Source: Phreatobacter oligotrophus (GTDB lineage Bacteria; Pseudomonadota; Alphaproteobacteria; Rhizobiales; Phreatobacteraceae). From it: a stretch of 64,000 nt of DNA. Both the position numbers and the translations under genes were made by a program. Shown here piece after piece: positions 17,121-25,682 of the stretch; the stretch's first letter is position 1, and every line of letters starts with the position of its first letter. Location of the stretch: assembly GCF_003046185.1 (NCBI RefSeq), contig NZ_PZZL01000003.1, positions 490,946 through 554,945 of the forward strand, given 5' to 3'. The notes under the pieces were generated by a model. The model did not search any database, was not told the DNA's origin, and worked only from the letters and a program-made list of their open reading frames with translations.

Positions 17121-17528
17121 CAACTCGGCCGAACCTACTGCCGCTCAGCGAGTGACCGAACCACCTCGGACAAGATTGGCAAATCCATCAACCACGCGAT
17201 TACAGCTCCAGCCAGAGCAATGACCCGCAGCGTAAGAGAGATCGAAAATCTCGTAGTTACGCGCCCGCGAAAGTCGCGTCGTCGTTCGAACAGAATAATC
17301 GGTGGAGAACGTTTCTGGCTCACGGCAGACCTCTTCATTGAGGAAAAACGTGAGACCACGAGGGGTATGGGGACGACGATTCGGCCCGTCCGTCAACTAG
17401 GCTGCGGAAACCTTAGGCGATTGTGCCCATACCCTGGGGACGAGCGCGGTGGTGCCCCTATCTGGGGCCCTGGGTCGCTGACCGGTTGCAGATGAGTCAA
17501 ACGCGGCGGCCGCGGCCGCCGGGATCCG
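17121..17528. other. AT-richer intergenic patch
   Basis: A 408-bp gap between the ABC exporter and fabI. About 17150-17400 is near 50% G+C by eye, well below the neighbours. It contains one marginal small membrane-protein frame on the minus strand (next entry) and, 8 nt after the fabI stop, a 16-bp perfect palindrome GGCGGCCGCGGCCGCC (17505-17520). Confidence 0.6.
17135..17359 (-). CDS. Possible small single-pass membrane protein (doubtful)
   Basis: A 74-codon frame starting GTG (ATG at codon 8). The predicted product has a very basic N-terminus (SQKR, ERRRDFRGR) followed by one hydrophobic stretch, VIALAGAVIAWLMDLPIL (about 47-64), a positive-inside arrangement. No Shine-Dalgarno is visible and I recognise no family. 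Base composition differs from the surrounding genes, so it could be a decayed or imported fragment. Treat as a candidate only. Confidence 0.25.
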   Translation of the reverse strand: MVSRFSSMKRSAVSQKRSPPIILFERRRDFRGRVTTRFSISLTLRVIALAGAVIAWLMDLPILSEVVRSLAERQ

Positions 17529-18335
17529 TCAGGCCACCGTGATGTCCGGGGCGTGCGGGTTCTTCATGCCGACCACGTGGTAGCCGGCATCCACGTGGTG
17601 GATCTCACCGGTCACGCCGCGCGACAGGTCCGACAGGAAGTACATGCCGGAATCGCCCACCTCGTCGATGGTGACGTTGCGGCGCAGCGGCGAGTTGTAC
17701 TCGTTCCACTTGAGGATGTAGCGGAAGTCGCCGATGCCGGAGGCGGCCAGGGTCTTGATCGGGCCGGCCGAGATGGCGTTGACGCGGATGTTCTTCTCGC
17801 CGAGGTCGGCGGCCATGTAGCGGACGCTGGCCTCCAGCGCCGCCTTGGCGACGCCCATGACATTGTAGTGCGGCATCCACTTCTCGGCGCCGTAATAGGT
17901 CAGCGTCAGCAGCGAGCCGCCATCGGTCATCAGCTTCTCGGCGCGCTGGGCGATGGCCGTGAACGAGTAGCAGGAGATGAGCATCGACCTGGTGAAGTTG
18001 CCTTCGGTCGTGTCGACATAGCGGCCGGTCAGCTCGTCCTTGTCGGAAAACGCGATGGCATGGAGCAGGAAGTCGAGCTTGCCGCCGAACACCTTCTCCG
18101 TCTCGGCGAAGACCGCGTCGATGGTCGCGCCGTCGGTAACGTCGCAATGGCCGACGACATGGCCGCCAACCTCCGCCGCCAGCGGGCGCACGCGCTTCTC
18201 CAGCGCCTCGCCCTGATAGGTGAAGGCCAGCTCCGCCCCCTGGTCGTGGCAGGCCTTGGCGATGCCCCAGGCAATCGATCGGTTGTTCGCAACCCCCATG
18301 ATGAGGCCGCGCTTGCCCTTCATGATGCCTGCCAT
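17529..18335 (-). CDS. fabI: Enoyl-[acyl-carrier-protein] reductase FabI (NADH)
   Basis: Reduces trans-2-enoyl-ACP in the last step of each fatty-acid elongation cycle. The 268-residue SDR-type protein has the divergent FabI nucleotide motif GLIMGVANNRSIAWGIA and the FabI catalytic set Y147, Y157 and K164 (TYYGAEKWMPHYNVMGVAKA), matching E. coli Tyr146/Tyr156/Lys163. GAGGAG before the ATG at 18335 sets the start, although the frame is open 10 codons further. It follows the DnaJ-like gene by 93 nt on the same strand. Confidence 0.96.
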   Translation of the reverse strand: MAGIMKGKRGLIMGVANNRSIAWGIAKACHDQGAELAFTYQGEALEKRVRPLAAEVGGHVVGHCDVTDGATIDAVFAETEKVFGGKLDFLLHAIAFSDKDELTGRYVDTTEGNFTRSMLISCYSFTAIAQRAEKLMTDGGSLLTLTYYGAEKWMPHYNVMGVAKAALEASVRYMAADLGEKNIRVNAISAGPIKTLAASGIGDFRYILKWNEYNSPLRRNVTIDEVGDSGMYFLSDLSRGVTGEIHHVDAGYHVVGMKNPHAPDITVA

Positions 18336-18428
18336 GTCGCTCCTCGCCGGGCGGAAAGTCTTCACAAAAACCAGCCGGTCCCTATGCCATCGGCAGGGCG
18401 GCGGCGCAAGCGGACGGGGTGAAGCGCC

Positions 18429-19442
18429 TCACGCCCCGTCGCGCGGGCTGCCCTTGCGCCGTTCGCGCAGCACCCGGGCGAAGCCCTCGAGGTCGGCGCT
18501 GGCCTCGGGCAGCACGATGCGGACGGTGACATAGAGGTCGCCGGGCTCCCCCTCGCCGGCAAGGCCCTTGCCGCGCAGGCGGAAGGTCTTGCCCGAGGAG
18601 GTCATGGCGGGAAGCGTCAGCTCCACCTCGCCGTCGAGGGTGGGCGCGCGCACCTTGCCGCCGAGAATGGCCTCGTCGAGGGCGATGGGCAGGTCGAGGC
18701 GGATGTCCTTGCCCTCGGCCTTGAAGGCGGGGTGCGGCTCCACCGCGATGACCACATAGGCGTCGCCGGTCGGGCGGCCGAGGCTGCCGGGCTTGCCCTT
18801 GCCGCGCAGGCGCATGCGATGGCCGTCGCGCGTGCCGGCGGGGATCTTCAGGTCCAGCGTCTCGCCCGAGGGCAGGACGATGCGCTGGGTCGCGCCGCGC
18901 GCCGCGTCGAGGAAGGGCACCTTGATGGTGAGCGTCACGTCCTCGCCGGCGGGCGGCGGGCCCATATCCGGCTCGAAGGGGCTGCGGCCGCGCCCGCCCC
19001 CCCGCCCGGTCATGCCGGAAAGGATGTCGAAGAAGTCGTCCATCGGCGGCGGGCCGCCGGGCTGCCCTCCGGGTCCGGCCTTGCCGCCGGAGCGGCGGAA
19101 GCCGTCCGGGCCGAAGGAGAAGCTCTCGAAGATGGTCTCGGCATTGGGGCCGGCGCCAGCGCCCGTTCCGCCACGCGGGCGGCCGCCGCCGAAGCCCTCG
19201 AAGCCGGCGAAGCGCGGCTTGCCCTCCGCGTCGATCTCGCCGCGGTCGAACTGCCGCTTCTTCTCGGCATCCGAGAGCAGCTCATAGGCATTGTTCAGTT
19301 CCGCGAAGCGGTCCTGCGCCTTCGCGTCGGTGGGATTGGCGTCGGGATGCAGCGCCTTCGCCTTCTTGCGGAAGGCGCGCTTGATCTCGTCGGCGCTCGC
19401 CGAGCGCGCGACGCCGATGACGTCATAGGGATCGCGAGCCAT
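18429..19442 (-). CDS. DnaJ/CbpA-type co-chaperone without zinc finger
   Basis: A 337-residue type II J-protein. The J domain (1 to about 70) has DPYDVIGVARSASADEIKRA and the essential HPD at 32-34 (KALHPDANP). A Gly/Phe/Arg-rich linker follows (about 80-150). The C-terminal substrate-binding domain has VPFLDAARGATQRIVLPSGE and LRGKGKPGSLGRPTGDAYV. There is no CXXCXGXG cluster, so it is CbpA-like rather than canonical DnaJ. It should stimulate DnaK ATPase and deliver clients. It probably co-transcribes with fabI downstream. Confidence 0.92.
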   Translation of the reverse strand: MARDPYDVIGVARSASADEIKRAFRKKAKALHPDANPTDAKAQDRFAELNNAYELLSDAEKKRQFDRGEIDAEGKPRFAGFEGFGGGRPRGGTGAGAGPNAETIFESFSFGPDGFRRSGGKAGPGGQPGGPPPMDDFFDILSGMTGRGGGRGRSPFEPDMGPPPAGEDVTLTIKVPFLDAARGATQRIVLPSGETLDLKIPAGTRDGHRMRLRGKGKPGSLGRPTGDAYVVIAVEPHPAFKAEGKDIRLDLPIALDEAILGGKVRAPTLDGEVELTLPAMTSSGKTFRLRGKGLAGEGEPGDLYVTVRIVLPEASADLEGFARVLRERRKGSPRDGA

Positions 19443-19545
19443 GGTGGTCCTTCAGGGGGAGCGCCTGAGGGCGCCCCGATGGTGGTGAGTCATCGGCCCA
19501 TGTGGGGATGGCCGTCGCCATTCACAAGTTCGAGAGGGCGCAGCC

Positions 19546-20145
19546 TCAGCTCCGCCGCCAGGGGCGCAGTTCCACCACGGCCCAGGGCCCGTTCGAGCGG
19601 CAGGCGCGGCCGTCGAACCAGACCTCCTTGCCGTCCTTGATGGCGCTGCCGAGGAAGTCGCGGCAGGTCTGGCCACCGGTTCCGGCGGCGCGCTGCAGCG
19701 CTGTCACCGTGCCGCTCATGCCGGTCCCGGCATTGGCCCAGGGCAGGCTCGGCGTGTCGGCGCGATCGGCGAGCGCCTCCATCAGCACCGCCTTGGCGGC
19801 ATCCCAGTCGGCCTGGGGAATGGGAAGTCCGTTCGGCTGCGGGGCAGGCGCGGGCGCGGCGGCGGGCGTCGCCTCCGGGGTGCGGCGGACGGAGCCGGTG
19901 GTGATCTGGTCGTCGCTCGCGCCCTGGCGCATCTGCGCGGCGCCGGGGGGTGCGACATTGCTCCGCTCCCACAGGGAGGGCAGCGCCACCGTACATCCCT
20001 GCGTCATGACGAAGGCGAGCAGCGCAAGGGCGGCAAGCGGTCCGCGGCAAGGGGCGGAACGGAATGGCGGCTCAGCCGGCGCCGGGCATGGGCTGCCCGC
20101 ATCCGCTCCGCTATAGACATGGCCAACGCCACACCCGTCCACCAT
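19546..20145 (-). CDS. Hypothetical exported protein, RT0821/Lpp0805-like C-terminus
   Basis: A 199-residue protein, start uncertain. The N-terminal 50 residues include a hydrophobic run ([16 protein letters not shown]) that could be a signal or lipoprotein anchor, although the residues before Cys do not fit a classical lipobox. A Pro/Ala-rich segment follows, then a cysteine-paired C-terminus ([36 protein letters not shown]) that resembles the small surface-antigen family RT0821/Lpp0805. No enzyme motif is seen. The true start may lie 5-30 codons inside. It is divergent from pdxH across 58 nt. Confidence 0.7.
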   Translation of the reverse strand: MVDGCGVGHVYSGADAGSPCPAPAEPPFRSAPCRGPLAALALLAFVMTQGCTVALPSLWERSNVAPPGAAQMRQGASDDQITTGSVRRTPEATPAAAPAPAPQPNGLPIPQADWDAAKAVLMEALADRADTPSLPWANAGTGMSGTVTALQRAAGTGGQTCRDFLGSAIKDGKEVWFDGRACRSNGPWAVVELRPWRRS

Positions 20146-20203
20146 ACGCCCTCAACTCCAGAGCCTACCTGGCTCTTGCCGCAGTGAACATCGGAGTTCG
20201 TTA

Positions 20204-20821
20204 ATGTCCGGTTCGGATCAGGACGATTTCACCGAAAGCCAGGAGCCTTTCGCGCTCTTCGACACCTGGCTCGCCGAGGCCGGCCGTTCCGAGCCGAACG
20301 ATCCCAATGCCATGGCGCTCGCCACCGTCGATGCCGACGGCCTGCCGAACGTCCGCATGGTGCTGCTGAAGGGCGTCGATCCCCGCGGCTTCGTCTTCTA
20401 CACCAACACCGAAAGCCAGAAGGGCACCGAGCTCGACGGGCAGAAGAAGGCCGCGGTGGTCTTCCACTGGAAGTCGCTGCGCCGCCAGGTCCGCGTCCGC
20501 GGGCCGATCGAGCGCGTCGCAGACGCCGAGGCCGACGAGTATTTCGCCTCCCGTCCGCGCGGCAGCCGCATCGGCGCCTGGGCGAGCCAGCAGTCGCGCG
20601 AGCTGGAGAGCCGTTTCGCGCTGGAAAAGGCCGTGGCCTCCTACACCGCGAAATATGCCATCGGCGAGGTACCGCGCCCGCCGCACTGGACCGGCTACCG
20701 CATCCTGCCCGTCTCCATCGAGTTCTGGCACGACCGGCCCTTCCGCCTGCACGACCGGGTGCAGTTCACCCGCGCCGAGCCCTCGGGGGCGTGGACCGCG
20801 AAGCGCCGCCTCTACCCGTGA
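20204..20821 (+). CDS. pdxH: Pyridoxamine/pyridoxine 5'-phosphate oxidase PdxH
   Basis: FMN enzyme that oxidises PNP and PMP to pyridoxal 5'-phosphate, the final step of B6 synthesis and salvage. The 205-residue protein has the flavin-binding split barrel ([36 protein letters not shown]), the substrate segment [15 protein letters not shown], and the C-terminal signature [12 protein letters not shown] with RLYP end. Length and start are normal. A separate SDR gene follows after 78 nt in the same direction. Confidence 0.96.
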   Translation: MSGSDQDDFTESQEPFALFDTWLAEAGRSEPNDPNAMALATVDADGLPNVRMVLLKGVDPRGFVFYTNTESQKGTELDGQKKAAVVFHWKSLRRQVRVRGPIERVADAEADEYFASRPRGSRIGAWASQQSRELESRFALEKAVASYTAKYAIGEVPRPPHWTGYRILPVSIEFWHDRPFRLHDRVQFTRAEPSGAWTAKRRLYP

Positions 20822-20899
20822 TGCGCGAACGGCCATAGGCAGATGCCGCGGATGGCTCTATGAACGGGCCTTCTGTTCCGCGGCACACCCGAGGCCATC

Positions 20900-21637
20900 G
20901 TGAACCAATCCCGACGCACGCTCCTGCTCACCGGTGCCAGCCGTGGCATCGGCCACGCCACCGTCAAACGCTTCTCCTCGGCCGGTTGGCGGGTCATCAC
21001 CTGCTCCCGCCAGGCCTTCCCCGAGAATTGTCCGTGGGAAATGGGTCCCGAGGACCACATCCAGGTCGACCTCGCCGACCCCAACGACACCGAGCGCGCC
21101 ATCGACGAGATCCGCGGCCGGCTCGGCACCGGCCGGCTCGAGGCTCTCGTCAACAATGCCGGCATTTCGCCGAAGGGCGAGGGCGGCTCCCGCCTCGATT
21201 CGCTGCACACGCCGCTGAAGGTCTGGCAGCAGGTCTTCCAGGTGAACTTCTTCTCCTCGATCCTGCTGGCGCGCGGCCTGCTTAAGGAGCTCGCCGAAGC
21301 CAAGGGCTCGGTGGTGAACGTCACCTCCATCGCCGGTTCCCGCGTCCACCCCTTCGCCGGGGCCGCCTATGCGACGTCCAAGGCGGCGCTGGCCGGCCTT
21401 ACCCGCGAGATGGCGGCGGATTTCGCCCCCCACGGCATCCGGGTGAACGCCATCGCCCCCGGCGAGATCGACACCTCGATCCTCTCCCCCGGCACCGACA
21501 AGATCGTCGAGCAGATCCCCATGCGCCGCCTCGGCACCCCCGACGAGGTCGCCAAGATCATCTACGTGCTGTGCACGGAGACCTCGAGCTATCTCAACGG
21601 CGCCGAGATCCACATCAACGGCGGCCAGCACGTGTGA
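20900..21637 (+). CDS. SDR family NAD(P)-dependent oxidoreductase
   Basis: A 245-residue classical short-chain dehydrogenase with a GTG start. Seen: cofactor motif TGASRGIG (11-18), NNAG (about 89-92), a catalytic serine in NVTSIAGSRVHP, YATSK with catalytic Tyr/Lys (about 156-160), and the late INGGQHV end typical of the family. No acidic residue that fixes NAD versus NADP is clear to me. The substrate is unknown. It may be read from the pdxH promoter. Repeat family B follows. Confidence 0.92.
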   Translation: MNQSRRTLLLTGASRGIGHATVKRFSSAGWRVITCSRQAFPENCPWEMGPEDHIQVDLADPNDTERAIDEIRGRLGTGRLEALVNNAGISPKGEGGSRLDSLHTPLKVWQQVFQVNFFSSILLARGLLKELAEAKGSVVNVTSIAGSRVHPFAGAAYATSKAALAGLTREMAADFAPHGIRVNAIAPGEIDTSILSPGTDKIVEQIPMRRLGTPDEVAKIIYVLCTETSSYLNGAEIHINGGQHV

Positions 21638-21705
21638 GGGAGTGGGCTCTGCGGCCCCCGATTGGCCGCGCCTCGACGGCCGTCGATCGAGCGCCACCCT
21701 CTTCG

Positions 21706-21793
21706 CGTCATGGCCGGGCTTGTCCCGGCCATCCACGACTTGACCACCGTCGGATGAGAATTCGTCATGCCCGGGCCAAGCCCGGGCATGACG
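21706..21793. repeat. Dispersed repeat family B, copy 1
   Basis: Two back-to-back hairpins: ATGGCCGGGCTTGTCCCGGC and ATGCCCGGGCCAAGCCCGGG, joined by ATCCACGACTTGACCACC. Related copies lie at 30292-30380 and 30628-30716. It lies in the convergent gap between the SDR and XRE genes and may work as a bidirectional terminator. Confidence 0.85.
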
Positions 21794-21812
21794 AACAGGG
21801 CGGCGGCTAACG

Positions 21813-22628
21813 TCACCCCGCCATCGCCCTCAGACGCTCCGCCGTCTCGGCATCCGCCGGCAGGAACGTCTCGATCGCCAGCTCCGCCAGCGTCACGTCG
21901 ACCGGCGTGCCGAACACGGTGGTCGCCGAAATGAGCGTCAGCAACCCGACTGAACTCTGCAGCCTGACGGGAATGAACAGCTCATCCGCCTCATGGCCCT
22001 TGCGCGGATGCGGCGCGGCGAACGGCAGGGGATAGGCGGAGACCTCCTCCAGCAACGCGGCCAGCACCGGATCGCCGGTCAGCTCCACCTGCCGCTTGAG
22101 GCGCGCCAGCACATGGCCGCGCACCTCGCCGAGATTGACGATGCGCGGCGCGATGCCCTGCGGATGCAGCGACAGCCTGACCATGTTGATCGGGCCGCCC
22201 AGGAGCTCCGGCGCGCAGCCCTCGAGGAAGGGCGCAATGGCGCGGTTGTGGGCGACGATGGCCCAATGCCGGTCGAGCGCCACGGCCGGATAGGGCTCGT
22301 GTCCCCTGAGGACCAGCTCCACCGCCGCCCGCGCCACGGCGACGGCGGGATCGTCCAGCGACCGCTCCGGGAAGACCGGCGCGAAGCCGGCGGCGACCAG
22401 CATGAGGTTGCGGTCGCGCAGCGGCATCTCCAGCACCTCGGCCAAGCGCAGCACCATCTCCCGGCTTGGCGCGGCGCGGCCGGTCTCGACAAAGCTGAGA
22501 TGCCGGGTCGAGATCTCCGCCTCCAGCGCCAGGTCCATCTGGCTCAGCCGCCGGCGCTGGCGCCAGTCGCGCAGGTGGTCGCCGATGGTCCGGGCGGCGG
22601 GGCGGGGGGAGGCTTGGGCCGTGCTCAT
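21813..22628 (-). CDS. XRE family regulator with MmyB-like ligand domain
   Basis: A 271-residue regulator. The N-terminal Cro/C1 HTH is IGDHLRDWRQRRRLSQMDLA then ISTRHLSFVETGRAAPSREM (about 16-65). The rest is an MmyB-like domain, identifiable by MLVAAGFAPVFPER, DRHWAIVAHNRAI and LHPQGIAPRIVN, which binds fatty-acid-like or other small ligands in characterised members. It is divergent from the membrane-protein gene at 22761, and a perfect dyad lies between them. In this family the regulator usually controls neighbouring oxidoreductase or membrane genes. Confidence 0.92.
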   Translation of the reverse strand: MSTAQASPRPAARTIGDHLRDWRQRRRLSQMDLALEAEISTRHLSFVETGRAAPSREMVLRLAEVLEMPLRDRNLMLVAAGFAPVFPERSLDDPAVAVARAAVELVLRGHEPYPAVALDRHWAIVAHNRAIAPFLEGCAPELLGGPINMVRLSLHPQGIAPRIVNLGEVRGHVLARLKRQVELTGDPVLAALLEEVSAYPLPFAAPHPRKGHEADELFIPVRLQSSVGLLTLISATTVFGTPVDVTLAELAIETFLPADAETAERLRAMAG

Positions 22629-22657
22629 GGCAAAACCCTAGCCGCGAGCCCGCCGCG

Positions 22658-22674
22658 GTCCAATGACCTTGGAC
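22658..22674. promoter_or_regulatory. Perfect dyad, likely XRE operator
   Basis: GTCCAA-N5-TTGGAC in the divergent gap between the XRE gene and the small membrane-protein gene, 30 nt upstream of the XRE start. The arrangement suggests autoregulation and control of the divergent gene. Confidence 0.5.
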
Positions 22675-22760
22675 GTAATCGACCCGCCGCGCCCGGCTTC
22701 CCATCCTCGCCCCATCGCCGCCCGGATCCCCCGTCGCGGCCGCCTCAGAGGAGACCCGTC

Positions 22761-23174
22761 ATGAGCCAAGCTGCTTCTCTCGCCTTCGCCCTGTTCCGCA
22801 CCGCCGACGCACCGACCTTCCTGCGCCGCGTCCTCACCCTCGACGCCGTCACCTCCGGCGCCATGGGCCTCATGCTGATCGTTGGAGCGGGCCAACTCGG
22901 GCCGCTGCTGGGCCTGCCCGTCGAGCTTCTGCGGGCGGTCGGCTATGCCTTCATCCCCTTCGTGGCTCTGGTCGCTGTCGCCGCGGCAAGGCCCGGCCGT
23001 GCTCTCGGCATGATCGTCGGTCTGCTCAATGCCGGATGGGTCGTCGCCAGCATCGGCGCGCTGGTCTCGGGCGCGCTCGCGCCGAACCTCCTCGGCATGG
23101 TCTTCGTCGCCGGGCAGGCCGTCTTCGTCGGCGTGCTCGCCGAGCTGCAGATCATCGGCGCGCGCCGGCTGTGA
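22761..23174 (+). CDS. Hypothetical four-helix membrane protein
   Basis: A 137-residue protein with four hydrophobic segments: LDAVTSGAMGLMLIVGAGQL, VGYAFIPFVALVAVAAA, MIVGLLNAGWVVASIGALVS and LLGMVFVAGQAVFVGVLAEL. CAGAGGAGA lies upstream of the ATG at 22761. Small proteins of this architecture occur widely in Rhizobiales without a known role. It is divergent from the XRE/MmyB regulator and is its likely target. Confidence 0.85.
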   Translation: MSQAASLAFALFRTADAPTFLRRVLTLDAVTSGAMGLMLIVGAGQLGPLLGLPVELLRAVGYAFIPFVALVAVAAARPGRALGMIVGLLNAGWVVASIGALVSGALAPNLLGMVFVAGQAVFVGVLAELQIIGARRL

Positions 23175-23203
23175 GGCCAAGCCGGGGGGATTGGGATGAC
23201 CTG

Positions 23204-23355
23204 CCCCTCACCCTTCCCTCTCCCCGCCAGCGGGGAGAGGGCGCAACAGCGTCGCGTCCCGGTCGACAGCCCCTGTGCCTGGCACGGCCCCTTCCAACCT
23301 CGCGGAACGTCGAAGCCCCCTCTCCCCGCCTGCGGGGAGAGGGAAGGGTGAGGGG
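23204..23355. repeat. Dispersed repeat family C, copy 1
   Basis: A 152-bp element bounded by inverted ends CCCCTCACCCTTCCCTCTCC and its complement, with inner CGCCAGCGGGGAGAGGG and CCCCTCTCCCCGC hairpin arms. It fills the convergent gap before corA. A second copy is at 48216-48366. Confidence 0.85.
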
Positions 23356-23371
23356 CCAGGGAGCCGGCCCC

Positions 23372-24340
23372 TTACAGCCAGCCCTTCTTGCGGAAATAGA
23401 GATAGGGCAGCACGCCCGAGGCCAGCATCAGCATCATGGCCATGGGATAGCCGTACTCCCAGCCCAGCTCCGGCATCTGCTTGAAGTTCATGCCGTAGAT
23501 CGTGCCGACCAGCGTCGGCGGCATGAACACCACCGACAGCACCGCGAAGATCTTGACGATGTTGTTCTGCTCGATGCCGATGAGGCCGAGGGTCGCGTCG
23601 AGCAGGAAGGTGATCTTGTTGGCGAGCGAATCGCAGTGCTGCATCAGCGATTCGACGTCGCGGCTCTGGGTCTTCACCAGTGTGCGGATGTCCTTCGACA
23701 CCTTGCTGCCCTCGATCTCGGTGGCGAGGAACAGCAGCAGGCGGTTGATGGAGACGAGGCTCTCGCGCGCCTTGGAGACCAGCTCGCCCTTGAGGCCGAG
23801 GGTGCGCAGCACGTCCTGGAAGGTCTTGTCCCGCCGTGCCGCGCCGTCACGGAAAATGCCGGTCGAGACCTGCTCGATCTCCTCGCTGACCTTCTCGAGA
23901 ATGTCGGCGACCCGGTCGACGATGGTGTCGAGGAGGCCGGTGAGGATCGCCTCCGGCGTCCCCTGGATGGAGCCCGGCTTCTGGGCGCGGTTGAGGAAGA
24001 GGTTGATCGGCTTCGGCGTATCGTAGCGCACGGTGATGAGCCGGTGCGGCGCCAGCACGAAGGAGATCTGCGTCAGCTTTGGCGTGCCGAGCTCGGTGTT
24101 GCAGAGCGTCGTCGCCGTCATGTAGCGCACGCCGTGGTCGACATAGAGCCGGCTCGACGGCTCGATCTCCTGCATCTCCTCGCGCGTCGGGATCTCGATG
24201 CCGAGGCAGCGTTCCAGCGCCTTGTCCTCGCCCTGCTGGGGACTCAGGAGGTCGACCCACTTCACCTCCGCCGGAACCGCCTCGTGCGAGGTTTCCACCC
24301 GCACCAGCGCCTCGTTCTGGACGGCATAGGCATTGAGCAT
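23372..24340 (-). CDS. corA: Magnesium/cobalt transport protein CorA
   Basis: Pentameric divalent-cation channel of the CorA/MIT family. The 322-residue protein has a large cytoplasmic N-terminal funnel, a long helix and two C-terminal membrane helices. The selectivity motif GMN (about 283-285, YGMNFKQMPELGW) sits after the first helix and the protein ends in a basic KKGWL. The start is the ATG at 24340 (GGAG upstream), four codons inside a possible TTG. It is divergent from the LysE/ArgO gene. Confidence 0.95.
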   Translation of the reverse strand: MLNAYAVQNEALVRVETSHEAVPAEVKWVDLLSPQQGEDKALERCLGIEIPTREEMQEIEPSSRLYVDHGVRYMTATTLCNTELGTPKLTQISFVLAPHRLITVRYDTPKPINLFLNRAQKPGSIQGTPEAILTGLLDTIVDRVADILEKVSEEIEQVSTGIFRDGAARRDKTFQDVLRTLGLKGELVSKARESLVSINRLLLFLATEIEGSKVSKDIRTLVKTQSRDVESLMQHCDSLANKITFLLDATLGLIGIEQNNIVKIFAVLSVVFMPPTLVGTIYGMNFKQMPELGWEYGYPMAMMLMLASGVLPYLYFRKKGWL

Positions 24341-24491
24341 GGTGAACTCCAAATAGGGCTGGCGCCTGTGCTAGCCAGTCCGCCGCCGCTTGCAAGGCTG
24401 TGAAACCACGTGCGTCCCAATCATGACATGACCGTGACGGTGGCGCCTGCGATCGGCTTGTCGCGCCGCCCGGTCCCGGCTAGGCGAGGAC

Positions 24492-25121
24492 ATGCTGTCT
24501 GCGTCCTCCGGCTCCGCCGCCCTGACCGGCTTCCTCCTCGGCCTCGGCCTCATCGTCGCCATTGGCGCGCAGAACGCTTTCGTTCTCCGGCAGGGCCTCC
24601 AGCGCCGCCATGTCCTGGTGGTCACGACCATCTGCGCCCTCTCGGATGCCGCCCTCATCGCCGCCGGCGTCGCCGGCCTTGGCACGCTGGTCAGCGCCTC
24701 GCCGGTTCTCCTCGCCGTCGCGACCCTCGGCGGCGCCGCCTTCCTCGCGGTCTATGCGGTCCGCGCGGCGCGAAGGGCGCTCAGCCCCGGCACGCTGGAG
24801 GCGGCGGAGCCCGCCGATGGTGACCTCGGCCGCACCATTGCCGCGACCCTCGCCTTCACCTTTCTCAACCCGCATGTCTATCTCGACACGGTGGTGCTGG
24901 TCGGCAGCCTGTCGGGCGGCTTTGCCGGGAGCGATCGCCTCGCCTTCGCGCTGGGGGCGATGAGCGCCTCGGTCCTGTGGTTCTATAGCCTCGGCTTCGG
25001 GGCAAGGCTCCTCGCCCCGCTCTTCGCGCGGCCGGTGGCGTGGCGCGTGCTCGACGGGCTCATCGCCCTGGTCATGGCCGCCATCGCGCTGTCGCTGCTG
25101 CGCAGCTGGCTTGCCACCTGA
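24492..25121 (+). CDS. LysE/ArgO family amino acid exporter
   Basis: A 209-residue inner-membrane exporter of basic amino acids by family. Signature segments are GFLLGLGLIVAIGAQNAFVL, RQGLQRRHVLVVTTICALSD and LAFTFLNPHVYLDTVVLVGS, the last being the conserved helix-break motif of ArgO/LysE. About six hydrophobic segments are present. A LysR-type argP regulator is not adjacent. Its stop overlaps the A-tract of the terminator that serves the small gene on the other strand. Confidence 0.9.
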   Translation: MLSASSGSAALTGFLLGLGLIVAIGAQNAFVLRQGLQRRHVLVVTTICALSDAALIAAGVAGLGTLVSASPVLLAVATLGGAAFLAVYAVRAARRALSPGTLEAAEPADGDLGRTIAATLAFTFLNPHVYLDTVVLVGSLSGGFAGSDRLAFALGAMSASVLWFYSLGFGARLLAPLFARPVAWRVLDGLIALVMAAIALSLLRSWLAT

Positions 25122-25149
25122 AAAAAGGGCCGGTCACGAGGACCGGCCC
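25121..25149 (-). terminator. Terminator of the 57-residue gene (possibly bidirectional)
   Basis: Perfect 9-bp stem GGGCCGGTC/GACCGGCCC (25127-25149) with an ACGAG loop. On the minus strand it is followed by TTTTTT (25121-25126), 58 nt after the stop of the small gene. It also lies directly after the LysE/ArgO stop. Confidence 0.85.
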
Positions 25150-25206
25150 AAGGTGTTCAGGAGAGGCATGCGGGAGGTCTGAAAGCCCGGCAGAGCCGGA
25201 AAACCC

Positions 25207-25380
25207 TCAGTCCATGGAGACCGGTTCAGCCAGCGTCCGGGGACGTGGCGCACCCTTGCGGGCAGCGGTGAAAGGCGCGGCGGCGGCGACCGCCGAGATG
25301 CCGATGGCGCCGTAGCGGGCCTCTAGGGGCTCGCGGGCCGGTTGACGCGGAACAAGGGGGGCCGCCGTGGCGGTTTTCAT
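25207..25380 (-). CDS. Small conserved-type protein, RYG motif (57 aa)
   Basis: A 57-residue protein that I do not recognise by name. Its centre LEARYGAIGISAVAAAA (about 19-35) aligns with LEDRYGQVGLKAVAGAI of the 40-residue protein at 26334-26456, sharing LE-RYG--G--AVA-A. That shared motif, a GGAG Shine-Dalgarno 7-9 nt before the ATG, and a strong terminator 58 nt downstream make it a real gene. The flanks are Pro/Ala/Arg rich and probably disordered; no signal peptide is seen. It lies head-to-head with the L,D-transpeptidase gene. Confidence 0.75.
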   Translation of the reverse strand: MKTATAAPLVPRQPAREPLEARYGAIGISAVAAAAPFTAARKGAPRPRTLAEPVSMD

Positions 25381-25682
25381 CGTCGATCTCCATTCGCCGG
25401 ACGCGGGTGCATGGGCCGGTCCGGACGAGGACAGACCCTAGGCGCGCATCGCGGCGCCCTTGCGATGGGATCGTGAAGCGATCGTGGCGGCGGAAGGTGC
25501 GTGCCGCAGGTGACGCGACGGGTCATGCGCATGGCACGGATGCAACAGTTTTGCGGCTTTCCGCGAATTTCCCCGCGCCAATGCGTTGACCTAGCGCCAA
25601 CCCTTCGCCACAAGCTTGACACGACTGGTCACAAACCGCGTTGCCTTGCCAATCGCCGCGCGGACGCCATTAGAGGGGTCGA
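25381..25682. other. Divergent intergenic region before the L,D-transpeptidase gene
   Basis: 302 bp between the 57-aa gene and the L,D-transpeptidase gene. It holds TTGACA at 25616-25621 but no convincing -10 at the right distance, and an imperfect GCGATGGGATCGTGAAGCGA repeat near 25462. No gene or RNA is recognised. Confidence 0.5.

Noticed and set aside
17505..17520. 16-bp palindrome as a fabI terminator
   Set aside because: Fully self-complementary with no loop and only a weak TTT after it; could equally be GC-rich chance.
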